Source of the DNA: Staphylococcus epidermidis
GTDB lineage: Bacteria > Bacillota > Bacilli > Staphylococcales > Staphylococcaceae
Length of the DNA stretch: 64,000 bases
Reading direction: 5' to 3'
Assembly: GCF_006742205.1 (NCBI RefSeq)
Contig: NZ_AP019721.1
Span: 2,356,001-2,420,000, forward strand
Below the pieces are notes generated by a model, which was not told where the DNA came from, made no database searches, and saw only the letters and a list, made by a program, of their open reading frames with translations. A program made the translations under genes and the position numbers. Numbering within the stretch: position 1 is the first letter of the stretch; the number at the start of each line of letters is the position of its first letter. Positions 16,807 through 27,900 of this stretch are shown one piece after another.

Positions 16807-17682
16807 TTAGCTTTTTTCTTCATTATAATTTGAAATGACTGGTTGTGGCATGCGAATACCTTCTTGTCTAAACATTTTTTGAGCTTCCTTACGAATAATA
16901 CGAGCGCCTGAAAATCCTTCACCAGGAATTGTTTCCGCTGAAATTCGTATAGTAACCTTATTAGATTCTATCGCATCAATGCCATCAACAACTGGATCGC
17001 TGACAAATAAGTAATATTTACTACGTAAAGAAACAAATAAACGATTGAGTTTCTTTTCAACTTGATCTATATTTTCATCAACTGATACTGGTAGTTCTAC
17101 AATAGCAGTCCCATTTGTAATTGAAAAGTTCGTAATTTCCCCCATGCTACCATTAGGTAAAATAGTCAGTTCTCCCGAAATTGTATTAATTCGCGTTGAT
17201 CTTAAACCAATAGATTTCACAGTACCTTCTGCTACCGTAGTTCCTGAACTATTGATTTTAACATAGTCACCCACATCAAATTGATTTTCAAAGATAATAA
17301 AGAAACCTGTAATAATATCTTTTACTATTGTTTGCGCACCGAAACCAACTGCAATACCTACAACTCCAGCACTAGCGATGATACCTTCGACGCTAATACC
17401 AAACTTACTTAAAATTGTTGTGATAACAACAAACCATACGATATATTTTACTATGTTTTGTACAAGAGAAATCAGTGTTTTTGAACGTTTTTTATTTCCT
17501 TTTTTGCTTTTATTTTGAATTTTAAATGCTTGCTCAATAATCTTATTCAAAATTGCTATAACAACAATCGCTACAAGGATATAAATTAAAATCATTATTA
17601 CTTTAGTAATTAAATTTTCATATGTTTCAACCTTTGTTAAAGGTTCGAACAATGAAGATAAAATATGTTTAAGTTGATTCAT
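16807..17682 (-). CDS. Small-conductance mechanosensitive channel, MscS family
   Basis: A 291-aa membrane protein with membrane helices near residues 28-55, 74-98 and the pore-lining helix GIIASAGVVGIAVGFGAQTIVKDIITGFF (about 105-133), which is the Gly/Ala-rich MscS signature. The beta domain follows with VGDYVKINSSGTTVAEGTV. Such channels release solutes on hypo-osmotic shock. The frame is open to 17721, but the ATG at 17682 has GGGAGGG in place and is used. The gene lies between parB and DUF951, as in related Firmicutes. Confidence 0.92.
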   Translation of the reverse strand: MNQLKHILSSLFEPLTKVETYENLITKVIMILIYILVAIVVIAILNKIIEQAFKIQNKSKKGNKKRSKTLISLVQNIVKYIVWFVVITTILSKFGISVEGIIASAGVVGIAVGFGAQTIVKDIITGFFIIFENQFDVGDYVKINSSGTTVAEGTVKSIGLRSTRINTISGELTILPNGSMGEITNFSITNGTAIVELPVSVDENIDQVEKKLNRLFVSLRSKYYLFVSDPVVDGIDAIESNKVTIRISAETIPGEGFSGARIIRKEAQKMFRQEGIRMPQPVISNYNEEKS

Positions 17683-17836
17683 ATAAAATATGCCCTCCCT
17701 TTCATTTTTTTCATAATTCATTTATTATAACTTAATTTATTCATTTAGATAATACGTCTATGGTTTTAAAATACTATCCTTTTGAGGTATATTTATAAAA
17801 CTATGTATATGCTTCCTATTTATAAAGGCTAATTTT

Positions 17837-18679
17837 TTAATATTCCTTATAATCTTTATTAAGTTGACGAATCAAGCGTTTGAATTCTGCTTCAGATTTA
17901 AATTCAAACGTGATTTTCCCGACATTTTTAGATGTCGAAATATCTACTTTCGCACCATATTGCTTTTTTAAAAATCTTTCCTGCTGTTGAATCATTTTAG
18001 GTTTACTTTCCTTAGTCTCTTTGTCAACTTTCCTTGAGATGTCTTTACTGACTAAACCATTGACGTACTCCTCTAAATACCTTACACTCCAAGACTCCTG
18101 AGCGGCTTGTTTTGCCGTCTTTTTTATTTTACTGGCGTCTTTCAAAGTTAATAACGTACGCCCATGAGCACTAGATAACGCCCCGTGTTGAACCATTTGA
18201 GCAACATTTTTAGGTAACTGTAATAACCTAAGCATATTGGCAATATAAGGACGTGACTTACCTAATCGTCTCGCAACCTCTTGTTGTGTAATATTCAAAT
18301 CTGTCATCATTTTTTTATAACTTTCTGCTTCTTCAATGGCATTTAAATCTTCTCTCTGTAAATTTTCAATAATTGCCAATTCCATCATATCTTCATCAGA
18401 TAGTTCTTTAATAATAGCTGGCACTTCTGTTAATCCCGCCAACTTAGATGCTCTAAATCGTCGCTCACCCACAACAATATAGTAACCTTGAACAGTTTGA
18501 CGTAATACAATAGGCTGTAATATACCATGTTGTTGAATTGATGAAGCTAAATCATTGAGTCGTTCTTCTTCAAACGTCTTACGTGGCTGATAAGGATTAG
18601 GTCTAATTAATTCTAGTGCAATAAATTGCACACTATCATCATTATTCATTTTCAACCTCTGATCATCTGTATATGCCAT
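17837..18679 (-). CDS. parB: ParB/Spo0J chromosome-partition protein
   Basis: A 280-aa ParB-family protein. The N-terminal CTPase domain has RPNPYQPRK (near 26) and the Arg-rich box GERRFRAS (near 73). The central HTH (ITQQEVARRLGKSRPYIANMLRLL, about 130-155) reads parS DNA, and the C-terminus dimerises. ParB loads SMC near the origin. No parA/soj gene is adjacent; in B. subtilis soj precedes spo0J. The longest ATG frame is given; an internal ATG at 18649 has a better GAGG site and would give 270 aa. The paralogue noc lies at 60.2-61.0 kb, and a parS-like site at 59883. Confidence 0.93.
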   Translation of the reverse strand: MAYTDDQRLKMNNDDSVQFIALELIRPNPYQPRKTFEEERLNDLASSIQQHGILQPIVLRQTVQGYYIVVGERRFRASKLAGLTEVPAIIKELSDEDMMELAIIENLQREDLNAIEEAESYKKMMTDLNITQQEVARRLGKSRPYIANMLRLLQLPKNVAQMVQHGALSSAHGRTLLTLKDASKIKKTAKQAAQESWSVRYLEEYVNGLVSKDISRKVDKETKESKPKMIQQQERFLKKQYGAKVDISTSKNVGKITFEFKSEAEFKRLIRQLNKDYKEY

Positions 18680-18874
18680 CTCTTTTCCACATCTTTCTAT
18701 CTTAATTTAAGTATCTCTAATGAATAATCAATCCTCATTGATTCATTACTTATTTTAAAAAAGTTCAATCCAATAATACAAGCCTTTCAAATTAATACTA
18801 ATGGCTTAATATGAAGCTTATTACGTCACATATTTTCAGATGTATTTCTGATAATAAATTAATTGTTAAATCAA

Positions 18875-18920
18875 AATTTTCAGAAAAATCATTGACAAAT
18901 AAATTCAAACTATGTAATCT
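18875..18920 (+). promoter_or_regulatory. met operon promoter with CodY-type box
   Basis: TTGACA (18892-18897), a 17-base spacer and TAATCT (18915-18920) preceded by TATG form a strong promoter. AATTTTCAGAAAAAT (18875-18889) matches the CodY consensus AATTTTCWGAAAATT at 14 of 15 positions and ends two bases before the -35. CodY would repress when branched-chain amino acids and GTP are plentiful. Confidence 0.85.
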
Positions 18921-18926
18921 ATGTAT

Positions 18927-19386
18927 TAACAATTTAAAAAACATTTTACACACTGTAAAAAGGAAAGTAAAACTTACACTGCTTATACAGAGAGTCTTCA
19001 CACGCTGAGAGAAGGCATTGAAAGAAAGTTTGAAAATGGCCTTGGAGTGTTGATGCCAATATGAGGTATCAACGGGTTCGCCCGTTATAGCGATACAGTA
19101 TTAACATTGATGTTAAATGGCGTACTGGAAATTTTATACGTCACAATTTATCGTTAATACTCATTTATTCACATATGGATTAAATGAGTTTTTGTTTTAT
19201 TTAATGATGTTACGATAAAAAGATTGTGTATCAGCTATTTTCAGTATACTGTTTTAACACTATGGCGTACTGATTGAGGTTACTTTAGCAATAAAGTAGC
19301 AAACAAAGGTGGTACCGCGAAGTTTAAGCTTTCGTCCTTTACATCCGAATCATTCGGGTCTAAAGGACGGAAGCTTTTTTATTTTT
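18927..19386 (+). promoter_or_regulatory. Methionine T-box riboswitch
   Basis: A leader of about 460-480 nt before metI. It contains the T-box core AAAGGTGGTACCGCG (19305-19319), which pairs with the uncharged tRNA acceptor end, and an intrinsic terminator (19326-19340 with 19362-19376, then T-run). A candidate AUG specifier lies at 19061-19063, not resolved structurally. ATGGCGTACTG occurs twice (19117-19127, 19262-19272). Known: the S. aureus met operon leader is a long T-box reported to sense initiator tRNA; the family match here is by position and sequence. Confidence 0.93.
19326..19386 (+). terminator. T-box regulated terminator
   Basis: The 15-bp arms AAGCTTTCGTCCTTT and AAAGGACGGAAGCTT pair with one mismatch, followed by TTTTTTATTTTT. 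Antitermination by uncharged tRNA would disrupt it. Confidence 0.9.
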
Positions 19387-19407
19387 ACTGAATAGGAGGA
19401 GCTAGCT

Positions 19408-20511
19408 ATGAAGGATACAGATTTAGCTCAAATTGCTTTAACACAAGATCACACTGGCGCAATTGCCAATCCAATATATTTATCTACTGCATATCAGCAT
19501 CCTCACCTAGGTGAATCAACAGGCTATGATTATACACGAACTAAAAATCCAACAAGAACAGCCTTTGAAGAAGCTTTTGCACAACTTGAAAAAGGCATTG
19601 CTTCATTTGCTACTTCCAGTGGTATGGCGGCGATTCAGTTAATATGTAATATATTCAAACCAGGTGATGAAATTCTCGTTGCATTTGACCTATATGGTGG
19701 AACATTTCGGTTATTCGATTTTTACGAAAAACAATATGGTTTGAAGTTTAAATATGTAGACTTTTTAAATTATGAAGAAGTGGAAAAAAACATCACTCCA
19801 CAAACTAGAGCATTATTTATTGAACCAATCTCAAATCCACAAATGATTGAAATTGATGTAGAAACATATTATATCCTTAGCAAAAAACATCAACTATTAA
19901 CAATTATCGACAACACTTTTTTAACACCTTATCTTTCGACACCACTCGAAGAAGGTGCAGATATCGTTCTGCATTCAGCAACAAAATATATTGGCGGACA
20001 TAACGATGTGTTAGCTGGAGTTGTAACTGTTAAGGATGCTCAATTAGCTGAACAATTGAATCAATTCCATAATATGATTGGAGCAACTCTATCACCTCTT
20101 GATAGTTATCTTTTACAAAGAGGTCTAAAGACATTACATCTTCGCATAGAGCGTTCCCAAGAAAATGCTCAAAAACTTGCACAACGATGTCGCCAGTCAG
20201 ATTCAATTGATGAAGTTTTATATAGTGGACGAACAGGCATGCTTAGTTTAAGACTGAACCAAGCATATAGCGTCGCTAAATTTTTAGAAAATTTAGAAAT
20301 TTGTATATTTGCAGAAAGCTTAGGTGGTACAGAAACATTTATCACCTTCCCTTATACACAAACACACGTTGATATGCCAGATGAGGAAAAAGACAAACGT
20401 GGAATTGATGAATATCTCATCAGATTGTCCGTAGGTATAGAAGACTATAACGATATAGAAGCTGACATAATTCAAGCATTAGAGAATTCTAAAGTAGGAG
20501 TGATTTCATGA
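19408..20511 (+). CDS. metI: Cystathionine gamma-synthase / O-acetylhomoserine thiolyase-type enzyme MetI
   Basis: A 367-aa PLP-dependent trans-sulfuration enzyme joining an activated homoserine to cysteine (or sulfide). The PLP lysine is Lys193 in HSATKYIGG; TSGMAAIQL near 70 holds the phosphate site and YDYTRTKNPTR near 38 the substrate loop. It lacks a transporter or fusion. AGGAGG precedes the ATG, directly after the T-box terminator. It overlaps metC by four bases (ATGA), so translation is coupled. First gene of metI-metC-metF-metE. Confidence 0.95.
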   Translation: MKDTDLAQIALTQDHTGAIANPIYLSTAYQHPHLGESTGYDYTRTKNPTRTAFEEAFAQLEKGIASFATSSGMAAIQLICNIFKPGDEILVAFDLYGGTFRLFDFYEKQYGLKFKYVDFLNYEEVEKNITPQTRALFIEPISNPQMIEIDVETYYILSKKHQLLTIIDNTFLTPYLSTPLEEGADIVLHSATKYIGGHNDVLAGVVTVKDAQLAEQLNQFHNMIGATLSPLDSYLLQRGLKTLHLRIERSQENAQKLAQRCRQSDSIDEVLYSGRTGMLSLRLNQAYSVAKFLENLEICIFAESLGGTETFITFPYTQTHVDMPDEEKDKRGIDEYLIRLSVGIEDYNDIEADIIQALENSKVGVIS

Positions 20512-21683
20512 GTTTATCTAAAGAAACAGAAGTAATATTCGATGTGCGTAGAGGTAAAGACTACGACTCAGCTAACCCGCCACTTTACGATTCATCTACA
20601 TTCCATCAAAAAGTGTTAGGCGGTGAGACTCAATATGATTATGCACGAAGTGGTAACCCTAACCGAACTTTACTTGAAGAGAAACTTGCACGTTTAGAAG
20701 GTGGTAAATATGCATTTGCTTATGCTTCAGGCATTGCTGCAATTTCAGCCGTTTTACTCACATTAAACGCAGGGGATCATGTTATTTTACCTGATGATGT
20801 TTACGGGGGCACATTTAGATTAACTGAACAAATACTCAATCGATTCAATATTGAATTTACTACAGTTAACGCTACACATATAGATCATATCACTGAAGCT
20901 ATTCAATCAAACACAAAACTCATCTATGTAGAGACGCCTTCAAATCCACTTTTCAAAATTACAGATATTCATGCTGTAGCAACGCTAGCAAAGGAACATA
21001 AGATACTATTAGCTGTTGATAATACGTTTATGACACCTTTGGGTCAATCACCTTTAGCACTAGGCGCTGACATAGTTATTCATAGTGCAACTAAATTTCT
21101 AGGTGGACATAGCGATTTAATTGCAGGTGCAGCAATTACTAATAATAGAGAGGTTGCAAATGCATTGTACTTATTACAGAACGGCACGGGCACAGCCCTT
21201 TCTGCATATGATAGTTGGGCACTTGCAAAACATCTTAAAACATTACCAGTTCGTTTTAAACAATCTGTTCATAATGCTGAACGTCTTGTTCAATTTTTGA
21301 GTCAAAGAGAGGAGATTTCTGAGGTGTATTACCCAGGAAATAATCCTACACATCTCAAGCAAGCTTCAACTGGAGGTGCAGTGATAGGTTTCCGACTTAA
21401 AGATGAATCTAAAGCACAAAAGTTCGTCGATTCTCTTACTTTACCACTTGTATCAGTGAGTCTCGGTGGTGTAGAAACTATCCTATCACATCCCGCAACA
21501 ATGTCTCATGCAGCAGTGCCAGAAGATGTGAGACGTGAACGTGGCATCACTTTCGGGTTATTCCGTTTAAGTGTAGGTCTTGAGAATCCAGAAGAACTCA
21601 TCGCAGATTTTAACTACGCTTTAAAGGAGGCTTTCAATGAGTCATTTACTGAACCAATTAAAGAGCAACGTTTTAGTAGCTGA
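20508..21683 (+). CDS. metC: Cystathionine beta-lyase MetC
   Basis: A 391-aa PLP enzyme, paralogous to MetI, that cleaves cystathionine to homocysteine, pyruvate and ammonia. The PLP lysine is Lys196 in HSATKFLGG; YDYARSGNPNR near 44 and GTALSAYDSW near 225 are family segments. The start ATG overlaps the metI stop by four bases. Its 3' end overlaps the next gene by 47 bases, and the ribosome site of that gene (AAAGGAGG) lies within metC. Confidence 0.95.
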   Translation: MSLSKETEVIFDVRRGKDYDSANPPLYDSSTFHQKVLGGETQYDYARSGNPNRTLLEEKLARLEGGKYAFAYASGIAAISAVLLTLNAGDHVILPDDVYGGTFRLTEQILNRFNIEFTTVNATHIDHITEAIQSNTKLIYVETPSNPLFKITDIHAVATLAKEHKILLAVDNTFMTPLGQSPLALGADIVIHSATKFLGGHSDLIAGAAITNNREVANALYLLQNGTGTALSAYDSWALAKHLKTLPVRFKQSVHNAERLVQFLSQREEISEVYYPGNNPTHLKQASTGGAVIGFRLKDESKAQKFVDSLTLPLVSVSLGGVETILSHPATMSHAAVPEDVRRERGITFGLFRLSVGLENPEELIADFNYALKEAFNESFTEPIKEQRFSS

Positions 21684-23475
21684 TGGCGCTATTGGAACAA
21701 TATTCTACTCGGAAGGTCTTGATACTTGTCCGGAATCCTACAATCTTACTCATCCAGATAAGGTCGAGCGGATTCATCGTTCTTATATCGAAGCTGGTGC
21801 AGACGTCATTCAAACGAATACGTATGGTGCTAACTTTGAAAAATTAAAGTCCTTTGGTCTTGAACATAAAGTTAAAGAAATTCACCAAGCTGCAGTTCAA
21901 ATTGCTAAACATGCAGCAAATGAGGACACAATTATACTTGGAACGGTAGGTGGATTCAGAGGCGTCCGGCAAGAGGATATCAGTCTTTCAACAATTCAAT
22001 ATCATACAGAACTTCAAATCGATACATTAATTGATGAAGGTGTAGATGCCCTTCTATTTGAAACTTATTACGATTTAGATGAATTAACTCGCATCGTCAC
22101 TGCTACACGACAAAAATACGATATTCCAATCATCGCTCAACTCACCGCTTCAAATACGAATTACTTAGTTGATGGCACTGAAATTAATGCGGCATTGAAA
22201 TACGTAGTTGAATGTGGCGCCAATGTAGTTGGATTAAATTGTCACCATGGCCCACACCATATGCAACGATCATTTTCACATATAGAACTTCCTAAACATG
22301 CGTATTTATCGTGTTATCCAAACGCTAGTTTATTAGATATCGAGAATAGTGAATTCAAATATAGTGATAATGCTCAATATTTCGGAGATATAGCTCAAGA
22401 ATTAATTAATGAGGGAGTCAGATTGATAGGTGGTTGTTGTGGTACAACACCTGAACATATTCGCTATATTAAATCAGCAGTTAAACATTTAAAACCCGTT
22501 AAAGATAAAAAGGTAATCCCTATTAATAAAGCTTCATCTCAAAAGCAAACGCGAGTTCTTAAACAAAACCTTACTTCTAAAGTTAAAAATGGCCCAACAG
22601 TCATCGTAGAACTTGATACACCTAAACATTTGGATACTGATACATTTTTCGATAATGTAGGAAAATTAGATGAAGCTGGCATAGATGCTGTTACATTGGC
22701 GGATAATTCATTAGCTACCGTAAGAGTGAGTAACATCGCAGCGGCAAGTTTAATTAAACAACGCTACGATATTGAGCCTCTTGTACATGTAACATGTCGT
22801 GACCGTAATTTAATAGGATTACAGTCTCATCTCCTAGGTTTATCACTCATTGGTGTCAATGAAATACTAGCTATTACCGGAGATCCTTCTAAAGTAGGCC
22901 ATTTGCCTGGAGCTACAAATGTCTATGACGTGAACTCAAAAGGCCTTACAGAACTTGCACTAAGATTTAACAAAGGTATTAACACTGACGGCGATGCGCT
23001 GAAAAAACATACTAACTTTAACATCGCTGGTGCGTTTGATCCTAACGTACGAAAATTAGATGGAGCCATTAAACGACTTGAAAAGAAAGTAGCAAGTGGC
23101 ATGAGTTATTTCATAACTCAACCCGTTTATAGTAAAGAAAAAATTATTCAAGTATATGAAGAAACAAAACATTTAAATACACCTTTCTTCATAGGTATCA
23201 TGCCAATCGCAAGTTATAACAACGCACTTTTCTTACATAATGAAGTGCCTGGCATCAAAATGTCAGACGATGTACTTAACCAATTCAAAGCTGTTAAAGA
23301 TGATAAAGAAAAGACTAAAGAATTAAGTTTAAGACTTTCCAAAGAACTCATTGATACAGTACATGAATACTTCAACGGTCTGTACATTATTACACCTTTC
23401 CAAAAGGTAGATTATTCATTGGAACTCGCAGCATACTCTAAATCAATCACTGCCAACAAGGAGGCAATATTATGA
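21637..23475 (+). CDS. metF: Bifunctional homocysteine S-methyltransferase / 5,10-methylene-THF reductase
   Basis: A 612-aa fusion. Residues 1-285 are a homocysteine methyltransferase barrel starting [18 protein letters not shown], with zinc ligands Cys202 (GLNCHH) and Cys267-Cys268 (GGCCGTT). Residues about 310-600 are methylenetetrahydrofolate reductase, an FAD barrel ([36 protein letters not shown]). The reductase makes methyl-THF for MetE; the N-terminal half can use S-methylmethionine or a methyl folate. Such fusions are usual in staphylococci and bacilli. The ATG at 21637 is inside metC and follows AAAGGAGG. metE overlaps the stop by four bases. Confidence 0.94.
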   Translation: MSHLLNQLKSNVLVADGAIGTIFYSEGLDTCPESYNLTHPDKVERIHRSYIEAGADVIQTNTYGANFEKLKSFGLEHKVKEIHQAAVQIAKHAANEDTIILGTVGGFRGVRQEDISLSTIQYHTELQIDTLIDEGVDALLFETYYDLDELTRIVTATRQKYDIPIIAQLTASNTNYLVDGTEINAALKYVVECGANVVGLNCHHGPHHMQRSFSHIELPKHAYLSCYPNASLLDIENSEFKYSDNAQYFGDIAQELINEGVRLIGGCCGTTPEHIRYIKSAVKHLKPVKDKKVIPINKASSQKQTRVLKQNLTSKVKNGPTVIVELDTPKHLDTDTFFDNVGKLDEAGIDAVTLADNSLATVRVSNIAAASLIKQRYDIEPLVHVTCRDRNLIGLQSHLLGLSLIGVNEILAITGDPSKVGHLPGATNVYDVNSKGLTELALRFNKGINTDGDALKKHTNFNIAGAFDPNVRKLDGAIKRLEKKVASGMSYFITQPVYSKEKIIQVYEETKHLNTPFFIGIMPIASYNNALFLHNEVPGIKMSDDVLNQFKAVKDDKEKTKELSLRLSKELIDTVHEYFNGLYIITPFQKVDYSLELAAYSKSITANKEAIL

Positions 23476-25718
23476 CAACAATTAAAACTTCAAACTTAGG
23501 ATTCCCAAGATTAGGTAGAAAAAGAGAATGGAAAAAAGCAATCGAAAATTATTGGGCACATAAAATTGACAAAGCAGAATTAGATCAAACACTGACTGAT
23601 TTACACAAAGAAAATCTTTTACTTCAGAAAAATTATCATCTTGATAGCATTCCAGTTGGGGATTTCTCTTTATATGATCATATTTTAGATACGTCTTTAT
23701 TGTTCAATATTATCCCTGAACGTTTCCAAGGACGCGAAGTCAATGATGATTTATTATTTGATATTGCTCGTGGTAACAAAGAGCATGTTGCAAGTGCACT
23801 TATTAAATGGTTTAACACCAACTATCACTACATTGTACCTGAATGGGACAACGTAGAACCTAAAGTTGAAAAAAATACGTTATTAGAACGTTTTAAATAT
23901 GCACAATCAATTAATGTAAATGCGCATCCTGTAATTGTTGGTCCTATCACATTTGTAAAATTATCAAAAGGTGGTCATCAATCGTTCGAGGAAAAAGTTG
24001 AAACATTACTTCCTTTATATAAAGAAGTTTTACAGTCACTTGTAGATGCAGGTGCTGAGTATATTCAAATTGACGAGCCTATTCTAGTGACTGATGACAG
24101 CGAAAGTTATGAAGACATTACTAGAAAAGCATACGACTATTTCGCAAATGAAGGTTTAGGAAAATATCTCGTCATTCAAACTTACTTTGAACGTGTTCAC
24201 TTAAAATTCTTAAGTTCATTACCAGTGGGCGGTTTAGGATTAGATTTGGTACACGATAACGGCTATAACTTAAAACAAATTGAAGATGGTGATTTCGATC
24301 AAAGTAAAGCACTTTATGCAGGAATCATTGATGGCAGAAATGTATGGGCGGCTGATATTGAAGCAAAAAAACAATTAATCGAAACATTACAACAACACAC
24401 ACAACAGTTAGTCATTCAACCTTCATCATCACTTCTACATGTTCCAGTATCACTAGATGATGAAACACTTGATGAATCTATTGCAGAAGGATTAAGTTTT
24501 GCTACTGAAAAGTTAGACGAATTAGATGCATTGCGTCGCTTATTCAATGATAATGACCTGTCAAAATATGAACATTACAAAGCACGTTATGAACGCTTCC
24601 AAAGCCAATCATTTAAAAATCTTGAATACGATTTTGAAAGTGTACCGACACATCGTAAATCACCATTTGCTAAACGCAAGCAATTACAAAACCAACGTCT
24701 AAATTTACCAGATTTACCTACGACTACGATTGGTTCATTCCCTCAAACTCGTGAAGTCCGTAAATTTAGAGCAGATTGGAAAAATAATCGCATTACAGAT
24801 GCTGAGTATCAAGAATTTTTACAAAATGAAATCGCTCGTTGGATTAAAATCCAAGAAGATATTGGTTTAGACGTACTTGTACACGGTGAGTTTGAGCGTA
24901 ACGACATGGTTGAATTTTTTGGGGAAAAACTTCAAGGTTTCCTAGTAACAAAATTCGGTTGGGTACAGTCTTACGGTTCTCGTGCAGTTAAACCACCAGT
25001 TATATATGGAGATGTGAAGTGGACTGCCCCACTTACTGTAAAAGAAACAGTATACGCGCAAAGCTTAACTGACAAACCAGTAAAAGGTATGCTTACAGGT
25101 CCAGTTACTATTTTAAACTGGTCATTTGAACGCGTAGACGTACCTAGAAAGGTTGTTCAAGATCAAATTGCCTTAGCCATTGATGAAGAAGTGTTAGCTT
25201 TAGAAGAAGCAGGTATCAAAGTCATTCAAGTTGACGAACCAGCGTTGCGTGAAGGCTTACCTCTACGCTCTGAATATCACGAACAATATTTAGAAGATGC
25301 TGTACATTCATTTAAATTAGCGACATCATCTGTGCATGATGAAACACAAATTCATACACATATGTGCTATTCTCAATTTGGACAAATCATTCATGCTATC
25401 CATGATTTAGATGCAGATGTTATTTCTATTGAAACTTCTCGTAGTCACGGAGACTTAATTCAAGATTTCGAAGATATTAATTATGATTTAGGAATTGGAT
25501 TAGGTGTTTACGATATTCACAGTCCACGTATTCCAACCGAAGAAGAGATTACTACTGCAATTAATCGTTCATTACAACAAATTGATCGTTCTCTATTCTG
25601 GGTTAACCCAGACTGTGGTCTAAAAACACGTAAAGAAAATGAAGTGAAAGATGCATTAACAGTGTTAGTCAATGCAGTTAAAAAGAAACGTCAAGAATCT
25701 GAATCAACAACAGCATAA
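23472..25718 (+). CDS. metE: Cobalamin-independent methionine synthase MetE
   Basis: A 748-aa zinc enzyme that moves a methyl group from 5-methyl-THF-triglutamate to homocysteine. Two homologous barrels: the N-terminal one to about residue 370, and the catalytic one beginning [17 protein letters not shown] near residue 417. Zinc ligands visible are His630 and Cys632 ([10 protein letters not shown]) and Cys715 (NPDCGLKTR). [13 protein letters not shown] binds homocysteine. The ATG overlaps the stop of the preceding fusion gene. Staphylococcal MetE is abundant, consistent with tight T-box control. Confidence 0.97.
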   Translation: MTTIKTSNLGFPRLGRKREWKKAIENYWAHKIDKAELDQTLTDLHKENLLLQKNYHLDSIPVGDFSLYDHILDTSLLFNIIPERFQGREVNDDLLFDIARGNKEHVASALIKWFNTNYHYIVPEWDNVEPKVEKNTLLERFKYAQSINVNAHPVIVGPITFVKLSKGGHQSFEEKVETLLPLYKEVLQSLVDAGAEYIQIDEPILVTDDSESYEDITRKAYDYFANEGLGKYLVIQTYFERVHLKFLSSLPVGGLGLDLVHDNGYNLKQIEDGDFDQSKALYAGIIDGRNVWAADIEAKKQLIETLQQHTQQLVIQPSSSLLHVPVSLDDETLDESIAEGLSFATEKLDELDALRRLFNDNDLSKYEHYKARYERFQSQSFKNLEYDFESVPTHRKSPFAKRKQLQNQRLNLPDLPTTTIGSFPQTREVRKFRADWKNNRITDAEYQEFLQNEIARWIKIQEDIGLDVLVHGEFERNDMVEFFGEKLQGFLVTKFGWVQSYGSRAVKPPVIYGDVKWTAPLTVKETVYAQSLTDKPVKGMLTGPVTILNWSFERVDVPRKVVQDQIALAIDEEVLALEEAGIKVIQVDEPALREGLPLRSEYHEQYLEDAVHSFKLATSSVHDETQIHTHMCYSQFGQIIHAIHDLDADVISIETSRSHGDLIQDFEDINYDLGIGLGVYDIHSPRIPTEEEITTAINRSLQQIDRSLFWVNPDCGLKTRKENEVKDALTVLVNAVKKKRQESESTTA

Positions 25719-25739
25719 TACGAGCTAGAGGTGAGGCAA

Positions 25740-26483
25740 ATGTCACAGTATCCACTTTGGAATCAATTAAATACTTTAAAAGAGGCTCAGTGGGTCGATT
25801 TAACACATACTTTCGACCCAAATATCCCTCGTTTTAGCGAATTTGAAAAAGGTGAAGTCTCAACGCTATTCAATGTTAAAGATCATGGGTTTTATGTACA
25901 ACGTTGGAGTATCGTAACTCAATATGGAACACACATTGATGCTCCAATCCATTTCGTTGAAAATAGAAGATATTTAGAAGAATTAGATTTAAAAGAACTT
26001 GTTTTACCATTAATTGTTTTAGATTATTCTAAAGAAGCTGCACAAAATTCAGATTTTATCGTATCACGTAAACATTTAGAAGATTGGGAACAACAACACG
26101 GTCGCATTGAAGCAGGTACTTTTGTCGCATTACGTACTGATTGGTCAAAACGTTGGCCAGATATAGAAAAATTTGAAAATAAAGATGTAGATGGCCATCA
26201 ACATCTTCCAGGTTGGGGCCTTGATGCATTAAAATTTCTCATTGAAGAACGTGGTGTTAAATCCATAGGTCACGAAACATTTGATACTGATGCCTCAATT
26301 GATACAGCTAAAAATGGTGATATTGTTGGCGAAAGATATATCTTAGGTCAAGACACATTCCAAGTCGAATTACTTACCAATTTAGATCAATTACCTACCA
26401 GAGGTGCAATTATCTATGCAATCAGCCCAAAACCAAAAGATGCACCAGGCTTTCCAGTTCGTGCATTCGCAATAAAACCTTAA
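25740..26483 (+). CDS. Cyclase family protein, last gene of the met operon
   Basis: A 247-aa member of the putative cyclase / kynurenine-formamidase family. The metal-binding motif HIDAPIHF (near residue 65, HxxxPxH-like: THIDAPIHF) and GHETFDTDAS near 178 are the family signatures. It is 21 bases after metE on the same strand and sits where the S. aureus met operon carries the gene called mdh. The frame allows a GTG at 25731, but the ATG at 25740 has GAGGTGAGG properly placed. The reaction is unknown; a hydrolase acting on an amide or lactone is the family expectation. Confidence 0.85.
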   Translation: MSQYPLWNQLNTLKEAQWVDLTHTFDPNIPRFSEFEKGEVSTLFNVKDHGFYVQRWSIVTQYGTHIDAPIHFVENRRYLEELDLKELVLPLIVLDYSKEAAQNSDFIVSRKHLEDWEQQHGRIEAGTFVALRTDWSKRWPDIEKFENKDVDGHQHLPGWGLDALKFLIEERGVKSIGHETFDTDASIDTAKNGDIVGERYILGQDTFQVELLTNLDQLPTRGAIIYAISPKPKDAPGFPVRAFAIKP

Positions 26484-26610
26484 TTGATGTCTTTCATCTA
26501 GCGTTCTCAACCACGTGGTGGTTCAAGTGGTGCACAACCGCTATGATATTATTCCATCAATGTTCATCATCATAATATTTGAATAGCAATGAACTCTTTC
26601 TAACTAAGTA

Positions 26611-26658
26611 AAAAGCTATAAACGAAGTTTTTAAAACGACTTCGTTTATAGCTTTTTT
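26611..26658. terminator. Bidirectional terminator between met operon and vraB
   Basis: AAAAGCTATAAACGAAGT (26611-26628) pairs perfectly with 26639-26656. T-runs occur on the plus strand and, through the A-run at 26609-26614, on the minus strand. Confidence 0.9.
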
Positions 26659-26700
26659 AATACACACTTTTATGATATAAAAACCGTGCTCCACTAAATG

Positions 26701-27885
26701 TTAAACTTCATATTTAGATACAACCGTAGCGATACCTTGACCGCCACCGATACATAAAGATGCCACACCTGTTGGCTTAGCATCACTTAATTGATGTAAT
26801 AATGAAACTAAAGTACGCGCACCCGAAGCCCCTATCGGATGTCCTAGTGCAATCGCACCACCATTAACATTGACTTTATCTTGCGGTAATTGCAACTCAC
26901 GGTTTACAGCAATTGATTGCGCTGCAAAAGCTTCGTTTAATTCAAAAATATCAACATCATTTATCACTTTATTAGAACGTTTTAAAGCTTTATGTATCGC
27001 TTCAACTGGACCAATACCCATAATTGAAGGCGCCACACCACTCGCACCAAAACTATCTAATACAGCTATAGGTTGTAAGCCCAATGCTTTCGCTTTGTCC
27101 TCCGTCATAACGAGCATAGCAGCAGCACCGTCATTGATACCGGATGCATTACCAGCAGTTACTGATCCATCTTTTTTAAATGCTGGACGGAGTTGTGCTA
27201 ACTTATCAATTGTCGTTTGAGGTCTAATGCCTTCATCTTGAGAAATAATTAGGGGGTCGCCTTTACGTTGTGGTACCTCTACAGGTACAATTTCAGCATC
27301 AAATACACCAGCTTGTTGTGCACGTGATGCTTTTTGTTGAGAATCGAATGCAAATTGATCTTGTTCTTTACGACTAATCTGATACTGTTCAACTAGATTT
27401 TCGGCTGTGATACCCATATGGTAATCATTAAACTTATCAGTTAAACCATCAGCTATCATACTATCTTCTAAAGTTTGATTTCCCATTTTAAAACCGAAAC
27501 GACTATTTTTAAGAAGCATTGGAGATTGAGACATACTTTCCATGCCTCCAGCGATAACAATCTCATTATCTCCCGCTACAATAGATTGATAGGCAAGTTG
27601 AATCGCTTTTAATCCAGAACCGCAAACTTTATTTACAGTAAAAGAAGGTACCGCTTCTGGCACACCACCATGAATCGCAGCAATACGAGCAGGATTTTGT
27701 CCTTGACCTGCCTGTAATACGTTTCCTAGAATAACTTCATTGATTTCATTAGGATCTATTTGACTATGTTCTAAAATTTGACGAATAACTGTTGCACCTA
27801 GTTCATAGGCAGGTATATCCTTAAATACACCACCAAACACGCCTATAGGTGTTCGATATGCTTCAGCTAATACTATGCGTGACAT
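26701..27885 (-). CDS. vraB: Acetyl-CoA C-acetyltransferase (thiolase) VraB
   Basis: A 394-aa thiolase II. The nucleophile is Cys88 in [11 protein letters not shown], with His349 ([12 protein letters not shown]) and Cys378 (LCIGGGQG) completing the site. It forms or cleaves acetoacetyl-CoA, here probably linked to fatty-acid metabolism as in the S. aureus vraABC set, where the gene was named from vancomycin-resistant strains. AAGGAG lies 12 bases before the ATG. No vraA (acyl-CoA ligase) is in the window. A short frame ends just before its ribosome site. Confidence 0.9.
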   Translation of the reverse strand: MSRIVLAEAYRTPIGVFGGVFKDIPAYELGATVIRQILEHSQIDPNEINEVILGNVLQAGQGQNPARIAAIHGGVPEAVPSFTVNKVCGSGLKAIQLAYQSIVAGDNEIVIAGGMESMSQSPMLLKNSRFGFKMGNQTLEDSMIADGLTDKFNDYHMGITAENLVEQYQISRKEQDQFAFDSQQKASRAQQAGVFDAEIVPVEVPQRKGDPLIISQDEGIRPQTTIDKLAQLRPAFKKDGSVTAGNASGINDGAAAMLVMTEDKAKALGLQPIAVLDSFGASGVAPSIMGIGPVEAIHKALKRSNKVINDVDIFELNEAFAAQSIAVNRELQLPQDKVNVNGGAIALGHPIGASGARTLVSLLHQLSDAKPTGVASLCIGGGQGIATVVSKYEV

Positions 27886-27900
27886 GTCATATTCATCTCC

